A DNA stretch of 64,000 bases from Bacteroidota bacterium. Lineage in GTDB: Bacteria > Bacteroidota > Bacteroidia > Sphingobacteriales > Sphingobacteriaceae. The notes below the pieces were generated by a model. That model did no database searches. It saw only the letters and a list, made by a program, of their open reading frames with translations, and was not told where the DNA came from. Below are positions 8,418-16,270 of this stretch, piece after piece. The first letter of the stretch is position 1, and the number at the start of each line of letters is the position of its first letter. Made by a program: the position numbers and the translations under genes. The DNA lies in contig JAFDZM010000080.1 of the NCBI GenBank assembly GCA_018266915.1, positions 248,001 through 312,000 on the forward strand, read 5' to 3'.

Positions 8418-9785
8418 ATGAACCTAACTTCAGTCAATCCGGTCAACGGTAAAGTATTAAAGAAATACCACGCGCATACCATTAAAGAGGTTGAGCAAAA
8501 GATTGCTCAGACGCATAAGGCATGGCTTAAGTGGAGAATTTCTTCTCACGAAGAGCGCAGCAGACTTTTGACCAACATGGCTGCCGTATTGCAAACCCGT
8601 AAATCAGAATTTGCTATACTGATGGCCCATGAAATGGGCAAACCAGTAAACCAGGGTGTATCCGAAATAGAAAAATGCGCTGCTGTATGCGAATATTATG
8701 CCGCCAATGCATCCAAATACCTCAGCGATCAGATCATCGAAACAGATGCGTCCAAAAGCTTTGTAACCTTCCAGCCCATAGGTGTGGTACTGGCTGTTAT
8801 GCCCTGGAACTTTCCTTTCTGGCAGGTCTTCCGTTTCCTCGCTCCTGCTTTAGCCGCAGGTAATTGTGGGGTGCTAAAACATGCATCCAACGTGCCTGGA
8901 TGTGCTACTGCTATTGAAGAAGTAGTTCACCAGGCAGGCTTTCCGGATTATGTCTTTCAGTCACTTATGGTAAATAATACGATGGTTGAACATATCATCG
9001 AACATCCATTACTACAAGCCGTAACCCTCACAGGCAGTACCAATGCCGGCAAAATGGTAGCTCAAAAAGCGGCTTCACTTATCAAAAAGACAGTGTTAGA
9101 ATTAGGAGGAAGTGATGCCTACGTTGTCCTGTCAGATGCCGACCTGGAACAGGCTGCGGAAACTTGCGTGAACAGCCGTATCATCAATAGCGGCCAGAGT
9201 TGTATTGCTGCCAAACGGTTCATCGTTGTCAGGTCAGTAGAAAAGGAATTTACTCAACTTTTCCTAAGCAAAATGAAAGCCAAAAAGCTGGGCGATCCTT
9301 TGGACGTAAATACAGCTATAGGCCCACAAGCCCGTATTGATCTCCGTAATCAGTTACATGAACAAGTAAAACTATCCATTAAAAAAGGCGCTAAATGCAT
9401 TTTAGGCGGATCACTACCCAAAGGTAAAAATGCCTTCTATCCAGCTACCATCCTCACCAAAGTAAAATCGGGTATGCCCGCTTACGATGAGGAATTATTC
9501 GGTCCTGTAGCATCTATAATCGTCGCCAAAGATGAAGCTGATGCTATAAAAAAAGCCAACGACAGCACCTTTGGCTTAGGCTCTGCCGTATTCACTAAAG
9601 ACAAAAAGAAAGGTGAAAGAATAGCGGCCACCCAACTACAGGCAGGTTCCTGTTTCGTTAATTCACTGGTTAAATCTGATCCGCGTTTGCCATTTGGGGG
9701 TATCAAACAATCGGGCTACGGTCGCGAGCTGGGCATGTTTGGTATCCATGAATTTGTGAATATAAAGACGGTTTTTGTTCAGTGA
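8418..9785 (+). CDS. Succinate-semialdehyde dehydrogenase (Sad/GabD family)
   Basis: NAD(P)-dependent oxidation of succinate semialdehyde to succinate, feeding 4-aminobutyrate breakdown into the TCA cycle. Motifs: MPWNFPFWQVFR (about 125), catalytic base Glu in LELGGSDAYV (about 226), nucleophile Cys in NSGQSCIAAKRF (about 260), and the C-terminal LPFGGIKQSGYGRELG. The LELGGSD and GQxC-AAKRF wording resembles E. coli Sad more than GabD. It is 455 residues, with normal ends. It has its own -7 box and is probably transcribed alone. The stop runs directly into a word-type repeat (GATCAGTTAATC). Confidence 0.9.
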   Translation: MNLTSVNPVNGKVLKKYHAHTIKEVEQKIAQTHKAWLKWRISSHEERSRLLTNMAAVLQTRKSEFAILMAHEMGKPVNQGVSEIEKCAAVCEYYAANASKYLSDQIIETDASKSFVTFQPIGVVLAVMPWNFPFWQVFRFLAPALAAGNCGVLKHASNVPGCATAIEEVVHQAGFPDYVFQSLMVNNTMVEHIIEHPLLQAVTLTGSTNAGKMVAQKAASLIKKTVLELGGSDAYVVLSDADLEQAAETCVNSRIINSGQSCIAAKRFIVVRSVEKEFTQLFLSKMKAKKLGDPLDVNTAIGPQARIDLRNQLHEQVKLSIKKGAKCILGGSLPKGKNAFYPATILTKVKSGMPAYDEELFGPVASIIVAKDEADAIKKANDSTFGLGSAVFTKDKKKGERIAATQLQAGSCFVNSLVKSDPRLPFGGIKQSGYGRELGMFGIHEFVNIKTVFVQ

Positions 9786-10139
9786 TCAGTTAATCGGTTA
9801 ACCAGTGATCAGTTAATCAGTTAAACAGTTAATCAGTTATTGGGGTGTATTTTTCGTTTAACTTTAAGAAAATATAGTTTAATAATCAATTCATTACCTA
9901 TTTTATATAATGCTTTTATTTAAATTAAGATCAATCCAGGTACTACTGCTACTGCAAACTGCAACTGCTACTAAAGAATCGTCCGTCCGTCGCACTCCCC
10001 CTATTGTCGTTACAAGTTGTGACATCCAAATCAAATTACTGCTACTGCAACTGCCACTCAAAACTGTTCCGTTCTTTATTTGGTAACACTCCCTCACAGA
10101 ACACCCCTGATTAACCAATCACCGGTTAACTGATTAACT
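9782..10139. repeat. Composite word-type inverted repeat spacer, no gene
   Basis: This spacer of about 400 bp holds no credible gene. The left arm (9782-9841) is degenerate GATCAGTTAA/GGTTAACCAGT words; the reverse-complement arm is 10108-10139. Between them is a second pair of word arrays, ACTGCTACTGCAACTGC-like, at 9939-9974 and 10039-10064, with a GTCCGTCCGTC at 9981. A minus-strand frame across 9903-10118 is made almost entirely of these repeats and is not called. Confidence 0.7.
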
Positions 10140-10202
10140 ACCACACAAATTACCATCCCCTGACTTAACAACAAATTCAAAAACCGTATCTTCGCAGCCC
10201 AT

Positions 10203-11291
10203 ATGAGTAAGCACGGTAGGATATTAGTGGCGATGAGTGGCGGAGTTGATAGCTCGGTTGCGGCAATTATGCTACACGAACAGGGCTATGAAGTGATCGG
10301 CCTTACCATGAAAACATGGGACTATGCTTCGTCAGGCGGTAGCTCTAAGGAAACAGGTTGCTGTAGCCTGGATAGCATTAATGATGCCCGTGCATTGGCA
10401 GTAGGTTATGGCTTTCCTCATTATATCCTCGATATACGCAGCGAATTCGGTGATTTTGTGATCGATAACTTTGTTGATGAATATCTCGCTGGTCGTACCC
10501 CTAACCCATGCGTTTTGTGCAATACCCACATTAAATGGGAAGCCTTGCTTAAACGTGCCGATAAACTCGATTGCGAATTTATTGCTACCGGCCATTACGC
10601 TAATATTCGCATGCATGATAATGGCCGTTATGTAGTATCGAAGGGGTTAGATGAAAATAAAGACCAATCCTACGTACTTTGGGGCGTATCTCAAAAGAAC
10701 CTTGCCCGTACTAAATTCCCGTTAGGAAGCTTTACCAAAGCGGAGATCAGGCAGATGGCCTTAGAAATGGGACAGGTAGAACTTGCCGGCAAAAGCGAAA
10801 GCTACGAAATATGCTTTGTGCCCGATAACGATTACAGGGCCTTTTTACGCCATAAAGTAGAAGATTTGGATGAACGTATCGGCAAAGGCAACTTCGTGCT
10901 TACAGACGGCACTATAGTAGGCCAACACCAGGGATATCCTTTTTATACTATTGGTCAGCGCAAGGGATTGGGCATTGCATTGGGGCATCCAATGTTTGTT
11001 ACCCGCATCGACCCGCATACCAATACCGTTGTTTTAGGTACACAGGAAGAACTGGAACGAAAGGAAGCCTGGGTACGTAACCTCAACTTGGTTAAATATG
11101 AAAGCATCACCGACCCTATTGAAGCGGTAACCAAAATACGCTATAAAGATGCCGGTACCCAAAGCACCATCGTACAAATGGGCGAGCACATGAAAGTTGA
11201 CTTTTCCCACAATGTTAGTGGTATCGCCCCGGGCCAGTCGGCTGTATTCTATGAAGGGAATGATTTGTTAGGTGGTGGTTTCCTGATGTAA
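10203..11291 (+). CDS. mnmA: tRNA-specific 2-thiouridylase MnmA
   Basis: Adds sulfur at C2 of the wobble uridine in tRNA Lys, Glu and Gln, using ATP and a persulfide relay. N-terminal PP-loop: AMSGGVDSSVAA (about residues 9-20). First catalytic Cys in NPCVLCNTHIKW (about 100) and second in YEICFVPDNDYRAF (about 200), the two that form the disulfide during turnover. TGHYAN (about 124) and GQRKGLGIA (about 251) are family signatures; a C-terminal beta-barrel follows. 362 residues is standard. It starts at ATG 10203 just after a TATCTTCG sequence that may be the -7 box. Confidence 0.96.
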   Translation: MSKHGRILVAMSGGVDSSVAAIMLHEQGYEVIGLTMKTWDYASSGGSSKETGCCSLDSINDARALAVGYGFPHYILDIRSEFGDFVIDNFVDEYLAGRTPNPCVLCNTHIKWEALLKRADKLDCEFIATGHYANIRMHDNGRYVVSKGLDENKDQSYVLWGVSQKNLARTKFPLGSFTKAEIRQMALEMGQVELAGKSESYEICFVPDNDYRAFLRHKVEDLDERIGKGNFVLTDGTIVGQHQGYPFYTIGQRKGLGIALGHPMFVTRIDPHTNTVVLGTQEELERKEAWVRNLNLVKYESITDPIEAVTKIRYKDAGTQSTIVQMGEHMKVDFSHNVSGIAPGQSAVFYEGNDLLGGGFLM

Positions 11292-11296
11292 TCGTA

Positions 11297-11422
11297 GTTG
11301 AAAGGTTGTAAAGTTGGAAGGTTGAAAAGTTATTTTTTCAGAGTAATTTAACGCCTTCTAACAATAAAACAATCCAACAATTCAACCAACTTTTCAACCT
11401 TCCAACTTTTCAACTTTACAAC
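11297..11422. repeat. Word-type inverted repeat between mnmA and topA
   Basis: Left arm 11297-11332 is built from AAGGTTGTAAAGTTGGAAGG words; right arm 11360-11422 is the degenerate reverse complement (CAACTTTTCAACCTTCC). It could fold as one long stem and act as the mnmA terminator. The same word class occurs after ypdA (42050). Confidence 0.75.
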
Positions 11423-11440
11423 AGCATTGCGCAAAACAAT

Positions 11441-11470
11441 TTGCGTTTCCCTTTCTTTATGTTTTATTTG
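11441..11470 (+). promoter_or_regulatory. Putative topA promoter
   Basis: TTG at 11441-11443, 19 bp spacer, TTTATTTG at 11463-11470, in Bacteroidota -33/-7 arrangement. The topA ATG at 11490 follows about 20 nt later. Confidence 0.6.
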
Positions 11471-11489
11471 CAAAAAAATAATCGGTTTA

Positions 11490-13808
11490 ATGGCTAAAAA
11501 TCTACTCATTGTTGAATCTCCGGCGAAAGCCAAAACCATCGAAGGATACTTAGGCAAAGACTTTACAGTAAAGTCGAGCTACGGGCATATCCGCGATCTG
11601 GTAAAGTCGGAAGATGCGATAGACATCGCTAATAACTTTGCACAAAAATATGAAGTACCTGCGGATAAAAAGCAGGTAGTAAGCGAGTTAAAGAAATTAG
11701 CAAAGGAAGCCGAGATGGTTTGGCTCGCATCCGATGAGGACCGTGAGGGAGAAGCCATTTCATGGCACTTATTTGAGACTTTAGGTTTGAAAGATGCCTC
11801 CACCAAGCGCATCGTTTTCCACGAGATCACCAAACCTGCTATATTAAAAGCAATTGAGAATCCGCGTAAAATAGATTATAACCTGGTTAACGCACAGCAG
11901 GCACGCCGTGTTTTGGATAGATTGGTGGGCTTTGAACTCTCTCCTGTTTTATGGAAAAAAGTAAAGCCATCACTGTCTGCAGGCCGTGTACAGTCTGTTG
12001 CTGTCAGGTTGATTGTAGACCGTGAGCGTGAGATAAATAAGTTCCAATCTGAAGCTGCATTTAAGATCGTAGCGATATTTGGTAAGGGTAAAGAAGCTTT
12101 TAAAGCAGAATTACATGAGCGCTGGGCCAAACAGGAAGATGCTGAAAAGTTCCTTAAAGATTGCATCGGTGCTGATTTCAACGTGAACTCGCTTGAAACC
12201 AAGCCCGCTAAACGCTCACCGGCTGCACCGTTCACTACTTCTACCCTGCAACAGGAAGCCAGCCGTAAGCTTGGGTTTTCGGTGTCACGCACCATGCAGG
12301 TTGCCCAAAAGCTGTACGAATCTGGTAAGATCACCTACATGCGTACCGACTCGGTGAATTTATCCGACCTGGCTTTGAATGCTGCTGCACAGGAGATCAA
12401 TTCAGCTTATGGCGAAAAATACCATCAGCTTAGAAAATATAAAACCAAAGCTGCCGGTGCACAGGAAGCACACGAAGCGATCAGGCCTACGTACTTCGAT
12501 GCGCATACTATAGACGGTGATGCTTCTGAAAAACGCCTGTATGAACTGATCTGGAAACGTGCTATCGCCTCGCAAATGAGTGAAGCTTTATTTGAGAAGA
12601 CTACTGCAAAGATCAGTATATCAACACGTAAAGAACAATTAGTAGCAAATGGCGAAGTAATGAAGTTCGACGGTTTCCTGAAAGTATATTTGGAGTCGGT
12701 GGATGATGAGGATGAAGTACAAAATGGTGAGGATAACGCAATCCTGCCACCGTTAACCAAAGGGCAGCGACTGGATTTGCAGGAAATGACAGCTACCGAG
12801 CGTTTCTCCCGCCCTGCTGCACGTTATACTGAGGCCAGCCTTGTGAAGAAGCTGGAAGAGTTGGGTATTGGCCGTCCGTCCACTTATGCCCCTACTATTT
12901 CTACGATACAAAACCGTGGTTATGTGGTGAAGGAAGACCGTGAAGGCAAACAACGCAGCTTCCGCGTGTTAACACTGAAAGGCGCTAACATCACCAAAGA
13001 AGAAAAAACAGAAAATACAGGTGCTGAACGCGGCAAGCTGTTCCCGACCGATATTGGTTCGGTGGTGAACGATTTCCTGGTGCAATACTTTAATGGTATT
13101 GTTGACTATCATTTTACTGCCGGTGTCGAAAAGCAATTCGACGAGATCGCCCAGGGAATGGAGGAATGGACGGAGATGATCCGCAAATTCTATAACCCTT
13201 TCCACAAAGAAGTGCAGAATACCATCGAAACAGCCGATAAAGCTACCGGTGAACGCGAACTGGGCATTCACCCGGATAATGGCAAGAAGGTATCGGTGCG
13301 TATCGGTCGCTTTGGGCCGTTTGTGCAGATCGGCGATAGCGAAGATGAAGAAAAACCGCTTTATGCAAGTCTGCGTGCGGGTCAGAGCATCGAGACCATT
13401 GCTTTAGAGGATGCGCTTGAGCTGTTTAAGCTGCCAAAGAAAGTAGGCTCGTTTGAGGATAAGGAAATGACTGTAGCCATAGGCAAATTCGGGCCGTATA
13501 TCCGTCATAACACTGCGTTTTATTCGCTGCCTAAGGGTGTCGATCCGCTGGATGTATCGGAAGAGCAGGCCATCGAGATCATCCAGGATAAGCGCAAAAA
13601 GGATTCAGAGCGCCTGATCAAGACATTCGACGAAAACCCGGATGTGAAGATACTGAACGGTCGCTGGGGGCCTTATATCGAATTTGGCAAACAGAACGTT
13701 AAGATACCAAAGGGCAAAGAGCCCAAAGACCTCACCTATGAGGAATGCAAGGCCCTTGCCGACGCCGAAGCCAAGGCACCGAAGAAGAAGTTTGTGAAGA
13801 AGAAGTAG
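11490..13808 (+). CDS. topA: DNA topoisomerase I
   Basis: Type IA topoisomerase that relaxes negative supercoils. The start is set at ATG 11490, giving MAKNLLIVESPAKAKTIEGY; a longer frame from 11427 would run through the promoter. N-terminal TOPRIM domain (ESPAKAKT, then SDEDREGEAISWH near residue 85) supplies the metal-binding acids. The active-site Tyr is in GKITYMRTDSVNLS (about 290). The C-terminus carries three non-zinc topoisomerase repeats, each with a GRFGPFVQ/GKFGPYIR/GRWGPYIE core, and ends Lys-rich (KKKFVKKK), likely DNA-contacting. Length of about 772 is normal. A GTCCGTCC motif lies in the gene at 12874. Confidence 0.97.
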   Translation: MAKNLLIVESPAKAKTIEGYLGKDFTVKSSYGHIRDLVKSEDAIDIANNFAQKYEVPADKKQVVSELKKLAKEAEMVWLASDEDREGEAISWHLFETLGLKDASTKRIVFHEITKPAILKAIENPRKIDYNLVNAQQARRVLDRLVGFELSPVLWKKVKPSLSAGRVQSVAVRLIVDREREINKFQSEAAFKIVAIFGKGKEAFKAELHERWAKQEDAEKFLKDCIGADFNVNSLETKPAKRSPAAPFTTSTLQQEASRKLGFSVSRTMQVAQKLYESGKITYMRTDSVNLSDLALNAAAQEINSAYGEKYHQLRKYKTKAAGAQEAHEAIRPTYFDAHTIDGDASEKRLYELIWKRAIASQMSEALFEKTTAKISISTRKEQLVANGEVMKFDGFLKVYLESVDDEDEVQNGEDNAILPPLTKGQRLDLQEMTATERFSRPAARYTEASLVKKLEELGIGRPSTYAPTISTIQNRGYVVKEDREGKQRSFRVLTLKGANITKEEKTENTGAERGKLFPTDIGSVVNDFLVQYFNGIVDYHFTAGVEKQFDEIAQGMEEWTEMIRKFYNPFHKEVQNTIETADKATGERELGIHPDNGKKVSVRIGRFGPFVQIGDSEDEEKPLYASLRAGQSIETIALEDALELFKLPKKVGSFEDKEMTVAIGKFGPYIRHNTAFYSLPKGVDPLDVSEEQAIEIIQDKRKKDSERLIKTFDENPDVKILNGRWGPYIEFGKQNVKIPKGKEPKDLTYEECKALADAEAKAPKKKFVKKK

Positions 13809-13974
13809 TTAGTTGGTGAGTGGTTAAGTGGTTGATTATGTTAAATAGTTGATTGAGTGAATAGTTGAATGGTTTGATAATCTACAACGTAATCAACCCC
13901 TTAACTATTTAACTACTTAACAGTTCAACATAATCAACCACTTAACTATTTAACCAATCAACATAATCAACCAA
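13809..13974. repeat. Word-type inverted repeat after topA
   Basis: One of the longest examples. The left arm begins at the topA stop (TAGTTAGTTGGTGAGTGG) and continues with GGTTGATTATGTTAAATAG words to about 13880; the right arm to 13974 is CTTAACTATTTAACC and AATCAACC words, the reverse complement. The right arm ends at the start of the next gene. Confidence 0.8.
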
Positions 13975-13976
13975 CA

Positions 13977-14381
13977 ATGATAAAAGACATCCCGGAAAAT
14001 ATAGTAAAGGATATAGCCATTGCGGTGGCGCTGGAGGGTGAGACTGTGGAGAGCAAAACCTGGTATGTCTACCTCATTAACATGAAGAATGAGCCGATTG
14101 AGAATGTGCTGATCACCTCAAAAGGCTATGGCGAAAAGGATGGCGAACCTATCAAAACCTCTACCCTGCGCCACATGATACCGCTGGTTGAAGACAAGGC
14201 ATTCGCCCTCATCGAGCCGATAGACGAATCCACCTTCGGCCTCAACAACGAGTACTGGCTCAGCTACTACATCGGCCGCGAAATATTCGACAAAAAGTTC
14301 ATCTTCCTCCCCGAAAGCATTGTGGAATCAAACTTTATCAAGCTCCCTATTTTGAATAAGCCGGGGGTGATGATAAGGTAG
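13977..14381 (+). CDS. Conserved-looking hypothetical protein, 134 aa
   Basis: Soluble, acidic protein with no signal peptide or membrane segment. The N-terminal half contains an alternating segment SKTWYVYLINMKNEPIENV that suggests a beta-sheet domain, and the C-terminal half has NNEYWLSYYIGREIFDKKF. I recognise no named family, although the composition and codon use match the neighbours, which argues for a genuine resident gene. The ATG follows a long inverted repeat, and REP-like elements follow the stop. No function is proposed. Confidence 0.75.
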   Translation: MIKDIPENIVKDIAIAVALEGETVESKTWYVYLINMKNEPIENVLITSKGYGEKDGEPIKTSTLRHMIPLVEDKAFALIEPIDESTFGLNNEYWLSYYIGREIFDKKFIFLPESIVESNFIKLPILNKPGVMIR

Positions 14382-14392
14382 GTCTTTCCCAC

Positions 14393-14530
14393 CACGTCAT
14401 TGCGAGGAACGAAGCAAACTCCGAACTATGCAAGTCAAATAAACGAGCATATTTTGATGAACGTTCAGCAAAATATTCCGGGTTCTCGAATGTCCTAAGT
14501 AGAGATTGCTTCGTTCCTCGCAAAGACGTG
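14393..14530. repeat. REP-like inverted pair (CATTGCGAGGAACGAAGCAA)
   Basis: Left copy 14393-14420 (CACGTCATTGCGAGGAACG...) and right copy 14503-14530 are reverse complements (TTGCTTCGTTCCTCGCAAAG), about 80 bp apart, like a REP doublet or a small non-autonomous element. The region 14382-14847 has no gene. Confidence 0.75.
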
Positions 14531-14630
14531 TTGGTGAGATAACTGCAAACTGACCATCCCGTCCGTCCGTCACCTTAGCCCCTTTTTGTGACGGGGTACG
14601 ACAGATACTTTCTCCACCGCGTTATACAAT

Positions 14631-14696
14631 TGCGTCATTGCGAGGAACAGCCTGTCCCGAATTTATTTCGGGAAAGCAATCTCCCTATATGCAAGT
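14631..14696. repeat. Third REP-like copy carrying an internal hairpin
   Basis: Starts GCGTCATTGCGAGGAAC like the 14393 copy and ends AGCAATCTCCCTATATGCA, matching its flank, but in place of the GAAG core it carries a hairpin, TCCCGAATTTATTTCGGGA. A GTCCGTCCGTC motif lies at 14561 between the copies. Confidence 0.65.
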
Positions 14697-14847
14697 CAAT
14701 GGAGCAGGGACACCTTTCTATCTGTTCTGTATAGCTTAACCACAAGCGAGGACGCTTGCGTCAGCATGGGGAGATTAAGATTTTAGAGGATTTCTTTATT
14801 ATTAAATTTTATCTAAATTGTTCGAACCAAACTCTCCATATATTAAG

Positions 14848-15789
14848 ATGAGTATTTCTTATTTCCTTTTTTTACACATTAAGATAATACAAGATATAAC
14901 CAAGAAAGAGCCAAGTCATTCACTTTATGACTTTGCTAAAGATTTCTTTATACCAATCTCAATTGCTGTAATGGCAGCATGTATTGCTTACTACATTTTT
15001 ATTAGAGAAACAAAAAGAGATAAGCAAAATGAACTAAATAGTCGACTAACAGAGCAAAAGGATAAGCTTACATATTTTACCATTTTAATTAAAAGAACAT
15101 TAAAGATTTCTGAAATACAGAAAAACTTTCTAAAAGATTACATAAGAAAGATTGGTGCAGACGATATAAATTTCCACATGATTAACTACGTTCCAATCGA
15201 TGATCTTAGGAGAATAGTAGAAAACACGAATTTAGAAGCATATATGCTTGCCTACTCCAATAAATTTAGTTTTGATCGAAAAGCTGCAATTGAACAATAT
15301 CAAAAGATTTCTTCGAATGTTGATTTTCTCTTTAGTGCTTTCAAGGGTTTGATGGACCAAATAAGAAAGGCTCAAGATAATGACCAAGAGAGAAAAATTA
15401 CATATAAAGAACTCTTTTATTCTGGCTATGATATCCTAGGCGAAATTGAATTCAAGCTTAGAATAAATAAAAGATGGCACGATATATTTATAGGCATTAG
15501 AAATAATTACTTCAATAGCTATGTTAATGATTACGACCTAAATTTTTTTCAGAATTTCTATTTCGTCCCTTTTTACAAATTTTGTGCTGACTATAACTCT
15601 TCAAATATGCCTTTGATTGAAGAATTAGTTAATTTAGAAGTTACAACGTCAAAGGGCATTCATTTATTTAAGCACATCAAGGCGGAAAACCGGCGTTTAA
15701 AGAGAGACCTTATCGAAAATTTCAGAAGAATTGCCGAATCAATTATTGATTTAAAGAAAATATCAAAACCATTATTGGTTGATTTTTAA
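14848..15789 (+). CDS. AT-rich membrane-anchored hypothetical protein
   Basis: Start taken at ATG 14848; a TTG at 14818 is possible but weaker. About 313 residues. One strong membrane segment at about 32-51 (FFIPISIAVMAACIAYYIFI) is followed by a charged, helical cytoplasmic domain rich in Lys, Asn, Ile and Phe, beginning with a likely coiled coil (ETKRDKQNELNSRLTEQKD). No catalytic motif is seen and I recognise no family. The base composition is markedly more AT-rich than the neighbours, codon choice differs (AAA, ATA, AGA), and it sits next to REP-like repeats, so I infer horizontal acquisition. A defence or phage-related role is possible but unsupported. Confidence 0.7.
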   Translation: MSISYFLFLHIKIIQDITKKEPSHSLYDFAKDFFIPISIAVMAACIAYYIFIRETKRDKQNELNSRLTEQKDKLTYFTILIKRTLKISEIQKNFLKDYIRKIGADDINFHMINYVPIDDLRRIVENTNLEAYMLAYSNKFSFDRKAAIEQYQKISSNVDFLFSAFKGLMDQIRKAQDNDQERKITYKELFYSGYDILGEIEFKLRINKRWHDIFIGIRNNYFNSYVNDYDLNFFQNFYFVPFYKFCADYNSSNMPLIEELVNLEVTTSKGIHLFKHIKAENRRLKRDLIENFRRIAESIIDLKKISKPLLVDF

Positions 15790-15928
15790 GTAATTATTAG
15801 TGTGGGCACTCGTGTCTCATGTGCTTATAACTCCCCCGTCCGTCCGTCCCCTCCCCCTGCTCCGTTACATCCCGTTACATTTTTTTGCTAATTTTTTTAG
15901 TTTGACAAAAACTTTCTGTATATTTGTA

Positions 15929-16033
15929 ATGCACATAACCCGCAGTAACGCCTTTCAGGCTATACCACTGTCCAGCCTTGTAACAAAATCGGCATCCGGA
16001 GACGGACGGCAGTTTGCAGTTCAATTCTGGTAA
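15929..16033 (+). CDS. Possible 34-aa short ORF behind a -7 box
   Basis: ATG at 15929 immediately follows TATATTTG (15919-15926), an exact TAnnTTTG match with TTTG at 15901. The product would be a polar 34-residue peptide ending RQFAVQFW. The ATG is only 2 nt from the -7 box, so a transcript from that box would start inside the ORF; the true start would need another promoter. No family. Listed because the gap 15790-16270 otherwise has no gene. Confidence 0.2.
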   Translation: MHITRSNAFQAIPLSSLVTKSASGDGRQFAVQFW

Positions 16034-16125
16034 TCCTTAAATCCTGTAAATTCTGATTCATACAATATGCAGTAAGCCCCACGCTCCGCACTTCGAGAGC
16101 CTGTGTGACACCTACCCCGCTTTTG

Positions 16126-16202
16126 GTTGTACGTAGTACGTTTTAATTTATACGTTTTTTGAATGCCTCTTAACGTACAACGTATTACGTAAAACGTACA
16201 AC
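16126..16202. repeat. Word-type inverted repeat upstream of A2M gene
   Basis: Left arm GTTGTACGTAGTACGTTTTA (16126 onward) and right arm ACGTACAACGTATTACGTAA (16174 onward) are degenerate reverse complements made of ACGTAC-type words. It sits 70 bp before a start codon rather than just after a gene. Confidence 0.7.
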
Positions 16203-16270
16203 CCAACCGCAAAATATTCCTCTTTTATTTCCGGAAATTTCATATTTTACGTAAATAATTCACCTTATCC

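Noticed and set aside
9903..10118. Minus-strand frame of 71 codons in the 9786-10202 spacer
   Set aside because: Encoded mainly by ACTGCTACTGC-type word repeats; no credible start signal or family.
11876..12334. Minus-strand open frame inside topA (and similar ones in rnr and the RND adaptor)
   Set aside because: Opposite a gene with clear motifs; translation looks like antisense noise (Ser/Ala/Cys-rich, no motif).
13809..13974. CRISPR array suspected because of regular short repeats
   Set aside because: Repeats are degenerate, have no unique spacers of constant length, and form inverted arms rather than direct repeats; no cas genes.
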